Source: Actinomyces bowdenii
Lineage (GTDB): Bacteria > Actinomycetota > Actinomycetes > Actinomycetales > Actinomycetaceae
Direction: 5' to 3'
Length of the DNA: 64,000 nt
Assembly (NCBI RefSeq): GCF_017592395.1
Contig: NZ_JAGFOU010000001.1
Span: 186,001 to 250,000, forward strand
In this document: positions 8,651 to 18,600 of the stretch, piece after piece
Position numbering within the stretch: the stretch's first letter is position 1
How the letters are laid out: each line of letters starts with the position of its first letter
The notes under the pieces: model-generated
Told to the model about the DNA's origin: nothing
The model's database searches: none
What the model saw: only the letters and a program-made list of their open reading frames with translations
Position numbers and translations under genes: made by a program

Positions 8651-9672
8651 CAGAAGGCCTCCAGGATCTGGGCCTTCTTGGCGGCGTACTCGTCCTCGGT
8701 GATGAGTCCGGCCTCGGCCAGCTGCTTGAGCCGCTGGAGCCTGGCCACCGGGTCCTCACCCGCGGCGGGGGCCGCGGGCGCGGGTGCCGCGGGAGGGGCG
8801 GGGGCCTGGACCGGCGCGGCCGGCGGGTACCCCTGCGCGGCGGCGGCGCCCTGGGGCATCTGGCCCATCATCATGCCCATGGCCAGTCCGGCCTGCGTCC
8901 CGGCGCCCACGGCAGTGGAGGCCTCCCCGATGGCCGCGGCCGTCTGGAACTGCTGGAAGCGCTGCATGTCCCCGATCATGTTCATCGAGGTGACGGTGTC
9001 GTAGTACTTGTTGACCTCATCGGGCAGGGTCACCGAGGCGATGGTGAACTGGGTGATGGACACGCCCAGGTCCTCGAAGTAGGGGGCGATGGCCGGGGCG
9101 AGGCCGGCGTTGACGGCCGAGAGGTTGGCGGCGACGTCGCGCACCGAGATGCCCGAGTTGGCCAGGATCTCCCCGAACTTCGCGGCGATGTAGTCGCGCA
9201 GCTGGACCTCCAGGTCGCGGATGGACAGCACCGGGTAGGCCCCGGCGTACTCGCGGAAGAAGCGGGCGACGTCGGTCACGCGCGCCGAGTAGGAGCCGAA
9301 GGCCCGCACCCGGACCTGCCCGAACTGGGGGTCGCTCATCATCACCGGCGCGGGTGTGCCCCACTTGAGGTCGACGAACTGGCGGACCGCGACGTAGAAG
9401 ACGTCGTAGACGTGGGGGGAGGCGAATCCGTACTTCCATCCCGCCAGGTCCGACAGGACCGGGATGTTGTGGGTGGGCAGGGTGTGGGTGCCCGGGCCGT
9501 AGACCATGGAGGCCTGGCCCCGTGAGAGCAGCAGGGCCGCCTGGTTCTCGCGCACCACCAGCTGGGCGCCGGACTTGATGCGCCCGTCCTCATCGGGGAA
9601 GCGCCACAGCACCCACTGGGGGTGGGGGTCGAGACACTCGATGATCTCGATGAAAGGGAGGCTGCGAGCCAT
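8650..9672 (-). CDS. SPFH-domain protein with C-terminal SHOCT
   Basis: A 340-residue protein of the SPFH (stomatin/prohibitin/flotillin) superfamily of the YdjI/virion-core-like type, without a transmembrane anchor. The SPFH core spans about residues 35-225, followed by a coiled region (230-255), a Met/Gly/Gln-rich segment, a Pro/Ala-rich linker (278-305) and a SHOCT motif at 308-340 (LAEAGLITEDEY). SPFH proteins form large oligomeric scaffolds, often at membranes, and SHOCT is an oligomerisation motif. The start at 9670-9672 has GAGGAG 8 nt upstream; a longer reading adds five residues. It is the first gene of the eight-gene minus-strand unit, so it may organise the downstream chaperone-like partners (inference). 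Confidence 0.85.
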   Translation of the reverse strand: MARSLPFIEIIECLDPHPQWVLWRFPDEDGRIKSGAQLVVRENQAALLLSRGQASMVYGPGTHTLPTHNIPVLSDLAGWKYGFASPHVYDVFYVAVRQFVDLKWGTPAPVMMSDPQFGQVRVRAFGSYSARVTDVARFFREYAGAYPVLSIRDLEVQLRDYIAAKFGEILANSGISVRDVAANLSAVNAGLAPAIAPYFEDLGVSITQFTIASVTLPDEVNKYYDTVTSMNMIGDMQRFQQFQTAAAIGEASTAVGAGTQAGLAMGMMMGQMPQGAAAAQGYPPAAPVQAPAPPAAPAPAAPAAGEDPVARLQRLKQLAEAGLITEDEYAAKKAQILEAF

Positions 9673-10045
9673 GTTCCTGCTCCTCAATCATTGCGCTGGG
9701 GAATGCTGGGGAATGCGGTCGATGCGGAGCCGTGTGCCCGGCCCTGGATGTGAACCGATGGGGAGTGCGCACTCACGCCAGTTCACGGGGCCGCAGCAGT
9801 GGAGCACCCTGGGCGACCAGCGGTTCGATGCTAGCCCGCTGGAGGATTCAACTGCGAGCCGCTCCCCGTGGAGTGCATGGGGAGCCCTCCCCATCCCCAT
9901 GAGTGCCCATTGACAAAACTTCCTGCCCGCCCGATCCCAGCGGCCCCAGCGCCAGGGCGCATACCGTGAATACTGGTCCCGCCAGTGAGAGGACGGCCAC
10001 GCTATGGACAAGGTCACATCTGCGTCGGCCCGCCGTCCCGCCCGC
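9673..10045. other. Intergenic region upstream of the SPFH/HSP90 unit
   Basis: 373 nt with no gene. It holds a tandem 10-bp repeat GCTGGGGAAT at 9695-9714, an ATGGGGAGT at 9758-9766, and a perfect 18-bp palindrome at 9877-9894. I see no clear sigma-70-type -35/-10 pair reading leftward. A plus-strand TTGACA at 9910-9915 has no matching -10. Confidence 0.6.
9877..9894. promoter_or_regulatory. Perfect palindrome ATGGGGAGCCCTCCCCAT
   Basis: Eight-base arms separated by CC form a perfect dyad about 205 nt upstream of the SPFH start. Related ATGGGGAG elements occur at 9758 and near 55900-55928. It could be an operator; the regulator is not identified. Confidence 0.45.
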
Positions 10046-11914
10046 TCAGGCGGCGCGGGAGCGCCGGCGGCGACGCCGCCGGGCTGCCTGGAGGGCGGGG
10101 TCGGGCACGGGCACGGCGGCCACCAGGCGCCGGGTGTAGTCCTGCCGGGGGGCGGCCAGCACCTGCCGGGTGGGCCCCTCCTCCACCAGGCGCCCGCCGC
10201 TGAGCACCACGGTGCGCGAGGCGATGGAGTCCACCACCGCCAGGTCGTGGGAGACGAAGAGGCAGGCGAAGCCGAGCTCGGCCTGGAGCGAGCCCAGGAG
10301 GTCCAGGACCACCGCCTGGACCGAGACGTCCAGGGCGCTGGTGGGCTCATCGGCGATGACCAGGCGCGGCTCCAGGGCCAAGGCCCGGGCGATGGCGACC
10401 CGCTGGCGCTGGCCGCCGCTCATCTCATGGGGGTAGCGCTGGGCCATGGCGGCGGGGAGCCGCACCGCCTCCAGCAGCTCGCGCACCCGTGCCTGCCGGG
10501 CGGCGGCGTCGGCCCGGCCGTGCACCACCAGGGGCTCGGCGATGGAGGCCCCCACCGTGCGCCGGGGGTTGAGGCTGGAGGCGGGGTTCTGGTAGACGAC
10601 GCCGGTGGAGCGGCGCACGGGCAGCAGGTCGCGGCGCCGGGCCCCGGCGACCTCCACCCCGCACACGCGCACCGACCCCGAGGAGATGGGCACCAGGCCG
10701 GTGAGGGTGCCGGCGATCGTGGACTTGCCCGAGCCCGACTCCCCCACCATGCCCAGCACCTCGCCGGGGGCGATGCTCAGGCTCACGCCCTGCACGGCGC
10801 GCACCGGGCGCCTCCCGCCGCCGTAGACCACCTCCAGGTCGCGGATCACCACCGCGGGCTCCTGCGCGCCCGCGCCCTCGGCGCCCTGAGCGCCGCCGGC
10901 ACGGCTGCCCGTGGTGCCCGCAGTGCCCGCAGTGCCCGCGGCGGCCCCGGGCCCGGCGGGGGCGGCGGCCCCCGCGCCGGCCACGGCCTCGGGGGGCTCC
11001 TCCTGGCGCAGGGAGTCCAGGCGCGGCACGGCCGCCAGGAGCCCGCGGGTGTAGGAGTGGCGCGGGTGGGAGAAGATCTGCGCCACGGGGCCGCGCTCCA
11101 CGATGCCCCCGGAGCGCATGACGGCCACCTCGTCGGCGATGTCGGCGACCACCGCCATGTCGTGGGTGATGAGCAGGACGGCCAGGCCCTCCTCGGTCAG
11201 GGACCGCAGGAGGTCCAGGATCCCGGCCTGGACGGTGACATCCAGGGCGGTGGTGGGCTCATCGGCGATGAGGACCGGGGGGTCGCAGGCCAGGGCCAGG
11301 GCGATGCAGGCGCGCTGGAGCTGGCCCCCGGAGAGCTGGTGGGGGTAGGAGTCGGCGATCCGCTCCAGATCCTCACCGGCCCCCAGGCCCACCCGCTCCA
11401 GCAGCTCCAGGACGCGGCCCCGCACCCGGGCGCCCCCGCGCCTCCTCCAGCCCCGCAGCGATCCGCGAGCGCGAGGGGCTTGCCGGTCCCGCGGCGCCCG
11501 GGCGCCCTCACCGGGGTGGGCGCGCACCGCCTCACCGATCTGGAAGGCGATGGTCTCCAGGGGGTTGAGGGCGGTGGTGGGCTCCTGGAAGACGGTGCCG
11601 GCCAGGCGCCCGCGCACGTCGTCGAGCACCTGCCGGGGGGCGCCCACCAGCTCGACGCCGTCGAGGCGGGCCGAGCCGGTGACGCGGGCGGTGGGCGGCA
11701 GCAGGCCCAGGGCGCCCAGGGCGGTCACCGATTTGCCCGAGCCCGACTCCCCCACCAGGGCCAGGACCCTTCCGGCGCGCAGGTCGAGGTCGATGCCGGC
11801 CGAGGCGGGGCCGGGGGCGCCGGTGAAGGAGACCCCGAGGCCGCGCAGGCGCAGCACCCCGCCGGGCTCCTCCCCTCCAGGGTCCTGAGGACCGGGCTGC
11901 TGGGCGCCGCTCAC
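10046..11914 (-). CDS. Dipeptide/nickel-type ABC transporter, fused double ATPase
   Basis: 622 residues carrying two complete OppD/OppF-type ATPase domains in one chain. Each has Walker A GESGSGKS, a signature loop (LSGGQLQR and MSGGQRQR), and Walker B with LIADEPTTALD or VIADEPTSALD. They are joined by an Ala/Gly/Pro linker. The first half contains an extra Arg-rich insert before its signature loop. The chain energises import of peptides or similar solutes by the permeases encoded upstream. The start is GTG at 11912-11914, overlapping the binding-protein stop as GTGA; longer readings run into the out-of-frame binding-protein gene. The linker is weakly conserved sequence and could be mistaken for a gene boundary. 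Confidence 0.9.
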   Translation of the reverse strand: MSGAQQPGPQDPGGEEPGGVLRLRGLGVSFTGAPGPASAGIDLDLRAGRVLALVGESGSGKSVTALGALGLLPPTARVTGSARLDGVELVGAPRQVLDDVRGRLAGTVFQEPTTALNPLETIAFQIGEAVRAHPGEGARAPRDRQAPRARGSLRGWRRRGGARVRGRVLELLERVGLGAGEDLERIADSYPHQLSGGQLQRACIALALACDPPVLIADEPTTALDVTVQAGILDLLRSLTEEGLAVLLITHDMAVVADIADEVAVMRSGGIVERGPVAQIFSHPRHSYTRGLLAAVPRLDSLRQEEPPEAVAGAGAAAPAGPGAAAGTAGTAGTTGSRAGGAQGAEGAGAQEPAVVIRDLEVVYGGGRRPVRAVQGVSLSIAPGEVLGMVGESGSGKSTIAGTLTGLVPISSGSVRVCGVEVAGARRRDLLPVRRSTGVVYQNPASSLNPRRTVGASIAEPLVVHGRADAAARQARVRELLEAVRLPAAMAQRYPHEMSGGQRQRVAIARALALEPRLVIADEPTSALDVSVQAVVLDLLGSLQAELGFACLFVSHDLAVVDSIASRTVVLSGGRLVEEGPTRQVLAAPRQDYTRRLVAAVPVPDPALQAARRRRRRRSRAA

Positions 11915-13614
11915 GAGCCGCTCACTCCCACCACCTGGTAGCTGGGGTAGCCGGGGTAGGACTCCACGGAGAAGCCCTGGACCCCGGAGCCGCGCAGGAA
12001 GGAGTTGCGCCGGAAGGCCAGGGGCACCACGGGCACGTCCTGGGCGATGGTGCGGTCCAGCTCGGCCCACTGGGCGCGGGCCGCCTCGGTGTCCAGGTTG
12101 GCCGCGGCCTCGGCGATGGCGGCGTCGACCCTCTCGTTGGAGTAGCGGGAGATGTTGTGCCCTCCCCCGCCGATCTCGGAGGAGGCGAACAGGGGCTGGA
12201 TGTTGGCGTTGGCCGAGGGGTAGTCGGGGTTCCACGAGGCGATGGCCAGGTCGTAGGTGGAGCCGTCGCCCTGGGTGGCGCGCTCGTTGAAGGCCTCGGA
12301 GGTCTGGGCGTCGATGGTCACGCTCAGGCCCGCCTCCTTCAGGGACTGCTCCACCGCCTGGGCCACGGCCTGGTGGGCGGCGGAGTTCTGGGTGAGCAGC
12401 ACCAGGGAGGGGACCTCCTTGCCCTGGAGCAGGGAGGCGGCCCGGGCCGGGTCGGTGGGGTAGGGGTCGTAGTCCTGGCGGCCCGGGATGCCCGGGGTGA
12501 TGAGGGTCGAGGCGCTCACGGCCCCCAGCTCGCCGCCCAGGGCGGCCACGACCGCGGCCTTGTCCACGGCGTGGGCGATGGCCTGGCGGACCTGGGGGTC
12601 GGTGACCCGCTCGACGTTGATCGCCAGGTAGGTGGCCGGGCCGCCGTCGGGGGTGGTGGCCAGGCGCTCCTTGGCGGCCGGGTTGGCGCTGACCTGGGCG
12701 AGCTGGGCGGCCGAGACCCGGTCGGCGCCGAAGGCGGTGCGGTCCTTCCCGGAGTCGGCGATGAGCCGCTGGGCGGCGGTGGACTCGTCCTGGCTGAGCT
12801 CGAAGACGATGGTGTCGGGCAGGGCCAGGCGCACCTGGTCGGTGTCCGCCGACCAGTGGGGGTTGCGCTCCAGGGTCACCGAGGAGCCCTGGGCGGCCTG
12901 GGCGACGACGTAGGGGCCCGAGGCGATGGGCGAGGCGGTGTAGGTGGCGGGATCGTCGCCCTCGGGGACCGGGGCGAAGGCCCCCTGGGCCACGATCCAG
13001 GGCCAGTCCCCGAAGGCGCGGGTGAGCTGGAAGACGATGGTGGACTCGTCCGGGGTCTGGATGGAGTCCAGGTGCTTGCCCTCGTAGGGGCCCTCGTAGT
13101 CCGTCGCCCCGGCCAGGAGGGCCTTGTGGTAGGTCAGCCCGCCGGCCAGGGCCGGGGCGAAGGAGCGCTCCACCCCGTGCTTGATGTGGGCCGAGGTCAG
13201 GGGGGTGCCGTCGGACAGGACCAGGCCCTCCTTGAGGGTGAAGGTCCAGCTCAGCCCGTCGGGGCTGACGGTGCCGGTGTCGGTGGCCAGGTCGGGCACC
13301 AGCGCGACGGGCTCGCCCGGGGCCAGGCTCCAGGTGGTCAGCCGGCGGTGGACCAGGGCCAGGGAGGTCATGGGCATGGATTGGCTCTTGGCCGGGTCCC
13401 AGTTGATGTCGGTCTCCGAGGTCAGGATCCTCAGGGTGCCCCCGGCGGTGGCGGTCCCCGAGCCCGAGGAGGTCGCCGAGTTCGCCCCGCAGCCGGCCAG
13501 GGCCAGGGCGCCCAGGGCGCTCATGCCCGCGCCCAGGAAGAGGCGGCGCGAGGCGGTGGGGCGGGCCAGGCGCACGGCTGTGGGCAGCGAGGGGGTGGTG
13601 GGCTTGTCAGGCAT
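11911..13614 (-). CDS. ABC transporter solute-binding lipoprotein, family 5 (DppA/OppA-like)
   Basis: A 567-residue extracytoplasmic substrate-binding protein. It has a twin-arginine export signal (ASRRLFLGA, about 21-29) ending in a lipobox LAGC near 43, so it is a Tat-exported lipoprotein. The mature part is an SBP_bac_5 fold with the usual ARDGLSWTF-like segment (SPDGLSWTFTL) and a C-terminal VPLAFR region. The ATG at 13612-13614 has AGGAAGGA 7 nt upstream. It follows the two permeases and overlaps the ATPase gene by four bases, so one operon encodes a full importer. The substrate (oligopeptide, nickel or other) cannot be read from sequence alone. Confidence 0.9.
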   Translation of the reverse strand: MPDKPTTPSLPTAVRLARPTASRRLFLGAGMSALGALALAGCGANSATSSGSGTATAGGTLRILTSETDINWDPAKSQSMPMTSLALVHRRLTTWSLAPGEPVALVPDLATDTGTVSPDGLSWTFTLKEGLVLSDGTPLTSAHIKHGVERSFAPALAGGLTYHKALLAGATDYEGPYEGKHLDSIQTPDESTIVFQLTRAFGDWPWIVAQGAFAPVPEGDDPATYTASPIASGPYVVAQAAQGSSVTLERNPHWSADTDQVRLALPDTIVFELSQDESTAAQRLIADSGKDRTAFGADRVSAAQLAQVSANPAAKERLATTPDGGPATYLAINVERVTDPQVRQAIAHAVDKAAVVAALGGELGAVSASTLITPGIPGRQDYDPYPTDPARAASLLQGKEVPSLVLLTQNSAAHQAVAQAVEQSLKEAGLSVTIDAQTSEAFNERATQGDGSTYDLAIASWNPDYPSANANIQPLFASSEIGGGGHNISRYSNERVDAAIAEAAANLDTEAARAQWAELDRTIAQDVPVVPLAFRRNSFLRGSGVQGFSVESYPGYPSYQVVGVSGS

Positions 13615-13715
13615 GGTGTGTCCTTCCTGGGGTTGCGAGCCGCTGTGGGCCGGAGGTGGTGGGGCCCCGCGTGGTGGACGGGGCGGCTGAGGGGGCGGCG
13701 GGCCGGCGCCGCCCC

Positions 13716-14738
13716 TTAGACGCGGGGGTCGATGAGGGCGGCCACAGAGTCGACGATGAGGTTGGCCACTACGACGAAGGCGGCCGAGACGAGGGTCAGG
13801 CCCATGACCACCTGGATGTCGGAGGCGCCGACGGCCTCCATGAGCAGGGCGCCCAGGCCCTGCATGGAGAAGACCCGCTCGGTGATGACGGCACCGCCCA
13901 GCAGGCCGCCCAGGTCCAGGGCGAAGAAGGTGAGCAGGGGCAGGGAGATGTTGCGCATGACGTGGCGGCCGATGACCCGCCTCTCGGGAAGCCCGACGGC
14001 GCGGGCGGTGCGCACGTAGTCCTCCCCCAGGTTCTCCAGCATCTCGCCGCGCACCATGCGGGCGTAGACGGCCGCGGAGATGAGGGCCAGGACGCACCAG
14101 GGCAGCAGCAGGTGCCAGGCCCAGTGCAGGGGGTTCTCGCTCAGGGGCGTGTAGCCCGAGACCGGGACCATGTCCAGGGTGAAGCCGAACAGGAGGATGC
14201 CCAGCAGCCCCAGGAGGTAGGAGGGGGCCGAGACCCCCAGGACGGTGCCGGTCATGATGCCGCGGTCCAGGCGCGAGCCGCGCCGCAGGGCCGAGACCGT
14301 GCCCGCGGCCACGCCGATGACCAGCCACAGGACGGCGGCGCCGATGGCGATGGAGGCGGTCACGGGCAGGCGGTCGGCGATGAGGTCGCTCACCGGCGTC
14401 GACAGGCGGAAGGAGTAGCCCAGGCAGGGGGCGGCGCAGGTGATGGCCTGTGCCCCGTGCCCGAAGGTGCGCCCGGCGACGATGCCCACCAGGTAGTTCC
14501 AGAACTGGGTGTACCAGGGGTCGGAGTAGCCCATGAAGGCGCGGGCCCGCTCCAGGTTCTCCGGGGTGCAGGGCTTGCCGCAGGCCAGGGCGGCGGGGTC
14601 GGAGGGCCACAGGGAGAACAGGGCGAAGGTGGCCAGGGCGGTGAGCACCAGGGTCAGCAGGGTCAGGGCCAGGCGGGAGGCCAGATGGGCGGCCGCCCGG
14701 GGGGCCAGGAGGCGGGCTCGGCTCAGGGACTGTCTCAT
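13716..14738 (-). CDS. ABC transporter permease, DppB-like
   Basis: A 340-residue inner-membrane permease with about six transmembrane helices and the BPD_transp_1 EAA loop (VRTARAVGLPERRVIGRH region, about 235-255). A long periplasmic segment between the first two helices contains two Cys pairs (around 53-57 and 101-105), unusual for DppB and possibly disulfide-bonded outside the cell. The ATG overlaps the DppC stop as ATGA. It pairs with the other permease to form the channel. Confidence 0.9.
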   Translation of the reverse strand: MRQSLSRARLLAPRAAAHLASRLALTLLTLVLTALATFALFSLWPSDPAALACGKPCTPENLERARAFMGYSDPWYTQFWNYLVGIVAGRTFGHGAQAITCAAPCLGYSFRLSTPVSDLIADRLPVTASIAIGAAVLWLVIGVAAGTVSALRRGSRLDRGIMTGTVLGVSAPSYLLGLLGILLFGFTLDMVPVSGYTPLSENPLHWAWHLLLPWCVLALISAAVYARMVRGEMLENLGEDYVRTARAVGLPERRVIGRHVMRNISLPLLTFFALDLGGLLGGAVITERVFSMQGLGALLMEAVGASDIQVVMGLTLVSAAFVVVANLIVDSVAALIDPRV

Positions 14739-15733
14739 CGCTGCTCACCGGTCCTGGGGTCGAGGGCGTCGCGCAGTCCGTCGCCGAAGAGGTTGAAGGC
14801 CAGGGTGACCAGGAACAGGGCCGTCCCGGGCACCAGGAGGTACCAGGGGTCGGTGGCCACCCAGGAGATGGCCGAGCCGATCGTGCGCCCCCAGGAGGGG
14901 GTGGGCGGGGCCACCCCCACGCCCAGGAAGGACAGGGCCGCCTCGGCGGTGATCCGGGCGGGGATGGAGATCGTGGTGAACACGATGATGGTGGCCATCA
15001 GGTTGGGCAGGACCTGGGTGGTCAGGATGCGCAGTCCCCCGGCACCCATGGCCCGCGAGGCCTGCACGAAGGTGCGGCTGCGGATGGCCAGGGTGCGCGA
15101 TCGCAGGACCCTGGCGGCCGAGGGCCAGCCCAGCAGGCCGATGATGAGGATCATCACCGGCACGCGCGGCGCGGTGGCCGGGATGATCGCGGAGACCGCG
15201 ATCATGAGCACCAGGTGGGGGAAGCCCAGGGTGATGTCGGTCAGGCGGGCGACCAGGGCGTCCCACCAACCGCCCAGGTAGCCGGCGCTCAGGCCCAGGA
15301 CGATGGCCACGAGCATGGACAGGGCGGTGGCGCCCAGGCCGATGGACAGGGAGGTGCGGGTGCCCTCGATGACGATGGCCAGCAGGTCGCGCCCCGTCTG
15401 GGGCTCCACGCCCAGGGGGTGGGCGGTGCTGGCGCCCCCCAGGGGACCGCGGGGCACGCCCGAGGGGTCGAGCAGGTCGAGGTGGTAGCTGTAGGGGTCC
15501 ACGCCCAGGGCCCGGGTCAGGAGCGGGGCCAGCAGCGCGATGAGTGAGGTGAGGACGACGACGGCGCCGCCCGCCAGCGCCCAGCGGTCGGCGGCCAGGC
15601 GGCGGGTGACGTAGCGCCAGCCGGTGGGGCGGGCAGGCGCCCGGTCCGCGGCACCGGTGGCACCAGGGGCATCCGGGGCGGCAGGGGCCTCGGCGGTCTT
15701 GGGCGCGGACAGGTCCTGGGCTGAGGAGGGCAT
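14735..15733 (-). CDS. ABC transporter permease, DppC-like
   Basis: A 332-residue permease, first gene of the importer operon. It has an Ala/Pro-rich cytoplasmic N terminus (1-38), a first transmembrane helix at about 50-70, and the BPD_transp_1 core with EAA-type loop (QASRAMGAGGLRIL, about 225-240) and the AEAALSFLGVG segment typical of DppC. It ends DPRTGEQR. The ATG at 15731-15733 has no strong ribosome site (only AGAGG), so initiation may be weak or the start misplaced by a few codons. Confidence 0.9.
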   Translation of the reverse strand: MPSSAQDLSAPKTAEAPAAPDAPGATGAADRAPARPTGWRYVTRRLAADRWALAGGAVVVLTSLIALLAPLLTRALGVDPYSYHLDLLDPSGVPRGPLGGASTAHPLGVEPQTGRDLLAIVIEGTRTSLSIGLGATALSMLVAIVLGLSAGYLGGWWDALVARLTDITLGFPHLVLMIAVSAIIPATAPRVPVMILIIGLLGWPSAARVLRSRTLAIRSRTFVQASRAMGAGGLRILTTQVLPNLMATIIVFTTISIPARITAEAALSFLGVGVAPPTPSWGRTIGSAISWVATDPWYLLVPGTALFLVTLAFNLFGDGLRDALDPRTGEQR

Positions 15734-16066
15734 GGAGGAACCTCTACGGGCAGGGGAGCGCCTGGGGCGCTCAGGGCGGATGGATCGGCGAACGGGTCAC
15801 GGAGCTGTCATCAGCGACAGCGGCGACAGCGCATTCGCCTGGTCATCAATCCGATTCCTCCTACGTGGGGCGCCCGGGTGGCGCGGTGCGAAGAAACGTA
15901 GCACTGCTCGCGCCATGAGAGCCCTATCAACCGGCGATCTGAGACCATAGTCACCCTATCGCCGCCCGACGGGCCCTCATCGCATGATCAGCGGAGCCGA
16001 CCCGTGCGGGAGTCGGGCGGGGTGCGGGACCATCCGGCAGGGCCTCAGCAGGGCCTCAGCGGGATC
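15734..16066. other. Intergenic region upstream of the peptide importer
   Basis: 333 nt between the importer operon and the end of the thiamine operon. It contains a 6-bp-arm dyad GCTGTC/GACAGC at 15804-15821 and an AT-richer stretch at 15840-15960, where the leftward promoter probably lies. I see no gene, and no clear terminator for the thiamine operon. Confidence 0.5.
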
Positions 16067-16809
<743 letters not shown>

Positions 16810-16813
<4 letters not shown>

Positions 16814-18600
16814 GAGGACTCCTTGGTCGATTTGGTCGAGGCGGATGCGGGCCCGCTGGGCGCGGGGGGCGAGTCGGGCCGCGGCGTCCGGCGCACGGGG
16901 CCACGGGGCCCTCGGGGGAGGGCGGGCCCCCGGCCCGCGGCCGCCCACCGGTTCTGGGCCTGCTCGCACACGATCATCAGGGCGGCGGTCATGGCCGCCA
17001 GCACCACGCCCGCCGCCAGCCCCATCCCCTGGTTCTGGGCCCCGGGCGAGCCGATGAGGCGGTAGAGGACCACGGGCAGGGTCTGGGTGGTGGGCCGGGC
17101 CAGGAACGACGTCGCCCCGAACTCCCCCAGGCTCGTGGCCAGCGCGAAGCCGGCCGCCAGCCCGGCGGCCCGCAGCAGGTGGGGGCCGTCGATGGTGGCC
17201 AGCACCCGGCCCGGGCCGGCCCCCAGCGCCGCGGCGGCCTCGCGCTGGCGCGGGTCGATGGCGCGCAGCGCGGGCAGGAGGGTGCGCACCACCAGCGGCA
17301 CCGCCACCACCGCCTGGGCCAGCGGCAGGATCCACCACGAGGCGGTCAGGCCCACCGCGGACAGGGTGATGAGGAAGCCGAAGCCCACCGTGACCGCCGA
17401 GACGCCCAGGGGCAGCATGACGGCGGCGTCGAGCAGGGCCGAGGCGCGGGCGAGCCAGGGCGGGCGGGGGCGCCGGGAGAGCACCAGGGCCAGGGCCGCC
17501 CCCACTGCCAGGGCGATGGCGGCGGCCGCCACCGCCACCTGCAGGGACTGCGCGGCGGCCTGCCACACGGTGGCCGTCAGCGCGTTGCGCTGGCCGGTGG
17601 TGCCCAGATCGGTGTAGTTCGCCAGGGTCCACCGCCCCGCGCGGCGCAGGGAGCGCAGCACGAGCACCACCATGGGGGCCACCAGCAGCCCGAGCGCGAC
17701 CAGGAGGGTCAGGGCCAGGGCGGGGGCGTCGGCGGCCCCCAGGCGCGAGGGCGCCACGTCCAGGCGCAGGCGCAGGGCGGCCTCGCTGCGCCGCCTGGCC
17801 CGCTCGCTGACCCACAGGACCCCGGCGATGACCACCAGCTGGACCGCGGACAGCACGGCCGCCCCGCGCAGGTCGAGGTACTGGGCGGTGAGCACGTAGA
17901 TCTCGGTCTCGATCGTGCCCACGCCGGTGCCGCCGAGGACGAGGACCAGGCCGTAGGCGGTGGCGCAGAACAGGAAGGCCAGGCTCGCGGCCGAGGCGAT
18001 GGCGGGAGCCAGGCTGGGCAGGGTCACCGTGCGGAAGGCCCGCCACGGCGAGGCGCCCAGCGAGCGGGCCGCCTCCACCGCGCGCGGGTCCAGCCGCGAC
18101 CACATGGTGCCCACCATGCGCACCACGAGCCCGTAGTTGAAGAAGACCAGGGCCGCCACGACGGCGCTCATGGTGCCGTCGAGCCCCAGCGGCCCCAGCG
18201 GGCCGCCGGTGGTCACCAGGGCGTGGAAGGCCACGCCCACGACCACCGTGGGCAGGACGAAGGGCACGGTGACGATCGCCCGCAGCACCCCGGCCCCGGG
18301 GAAGCGGCGCCGGTAGAGCACCAGGGCTCCGGGCACGCCCAGCACCACGCACAGGGCGGTGCCGGCCGCCGCCTGGAGGAGGGTCTGGCGGATGATGCGC
18401 CAGGTGCGCTCGCGCGTGAGGACCTCCCCGAAGCCGGAGAGGTCCAGGGCGCCGTCGACCAGCAGGCCGCGGGCCAGCAGGGTGGCCACCGGCCAGGCGA
18501 AGAGCAGGGCCAGGAAGCCCAGGGGCAGGGCCACGGCCAGAGCCCATCCGGTCCCCTGCGCCCAGCCGGGGCGCGGGCCCCGCGGCCTGCCCCTGCTCAC
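16810..18600 (-). CDS. Thiamine ABC transporter permease (double-domain, ThiP-like)
   Basis: A 596-residue membrane protein with two BPD_transp_1 permease halves (about 70-270 and 340-540) and about twelve transmembrane helices, the layout of ThiP and iron FbpB permeases. EAA loops are visible as AARSLGASPWRAF and AAAALGAGPGRVL. A cytoplasmic tail rich in Pro/Arg/Ser ends the chain. The start is GTG 18598-18600, overlapping the binding-protein stop as GTGA. Longer readings enter the other frame. Confidence 0.88.

Noticed and set aside
9910-9915. TTGACA as a plus-strand promoter
   Set aside because: No -10 at a suitable distance and no plus-strand gene follows.
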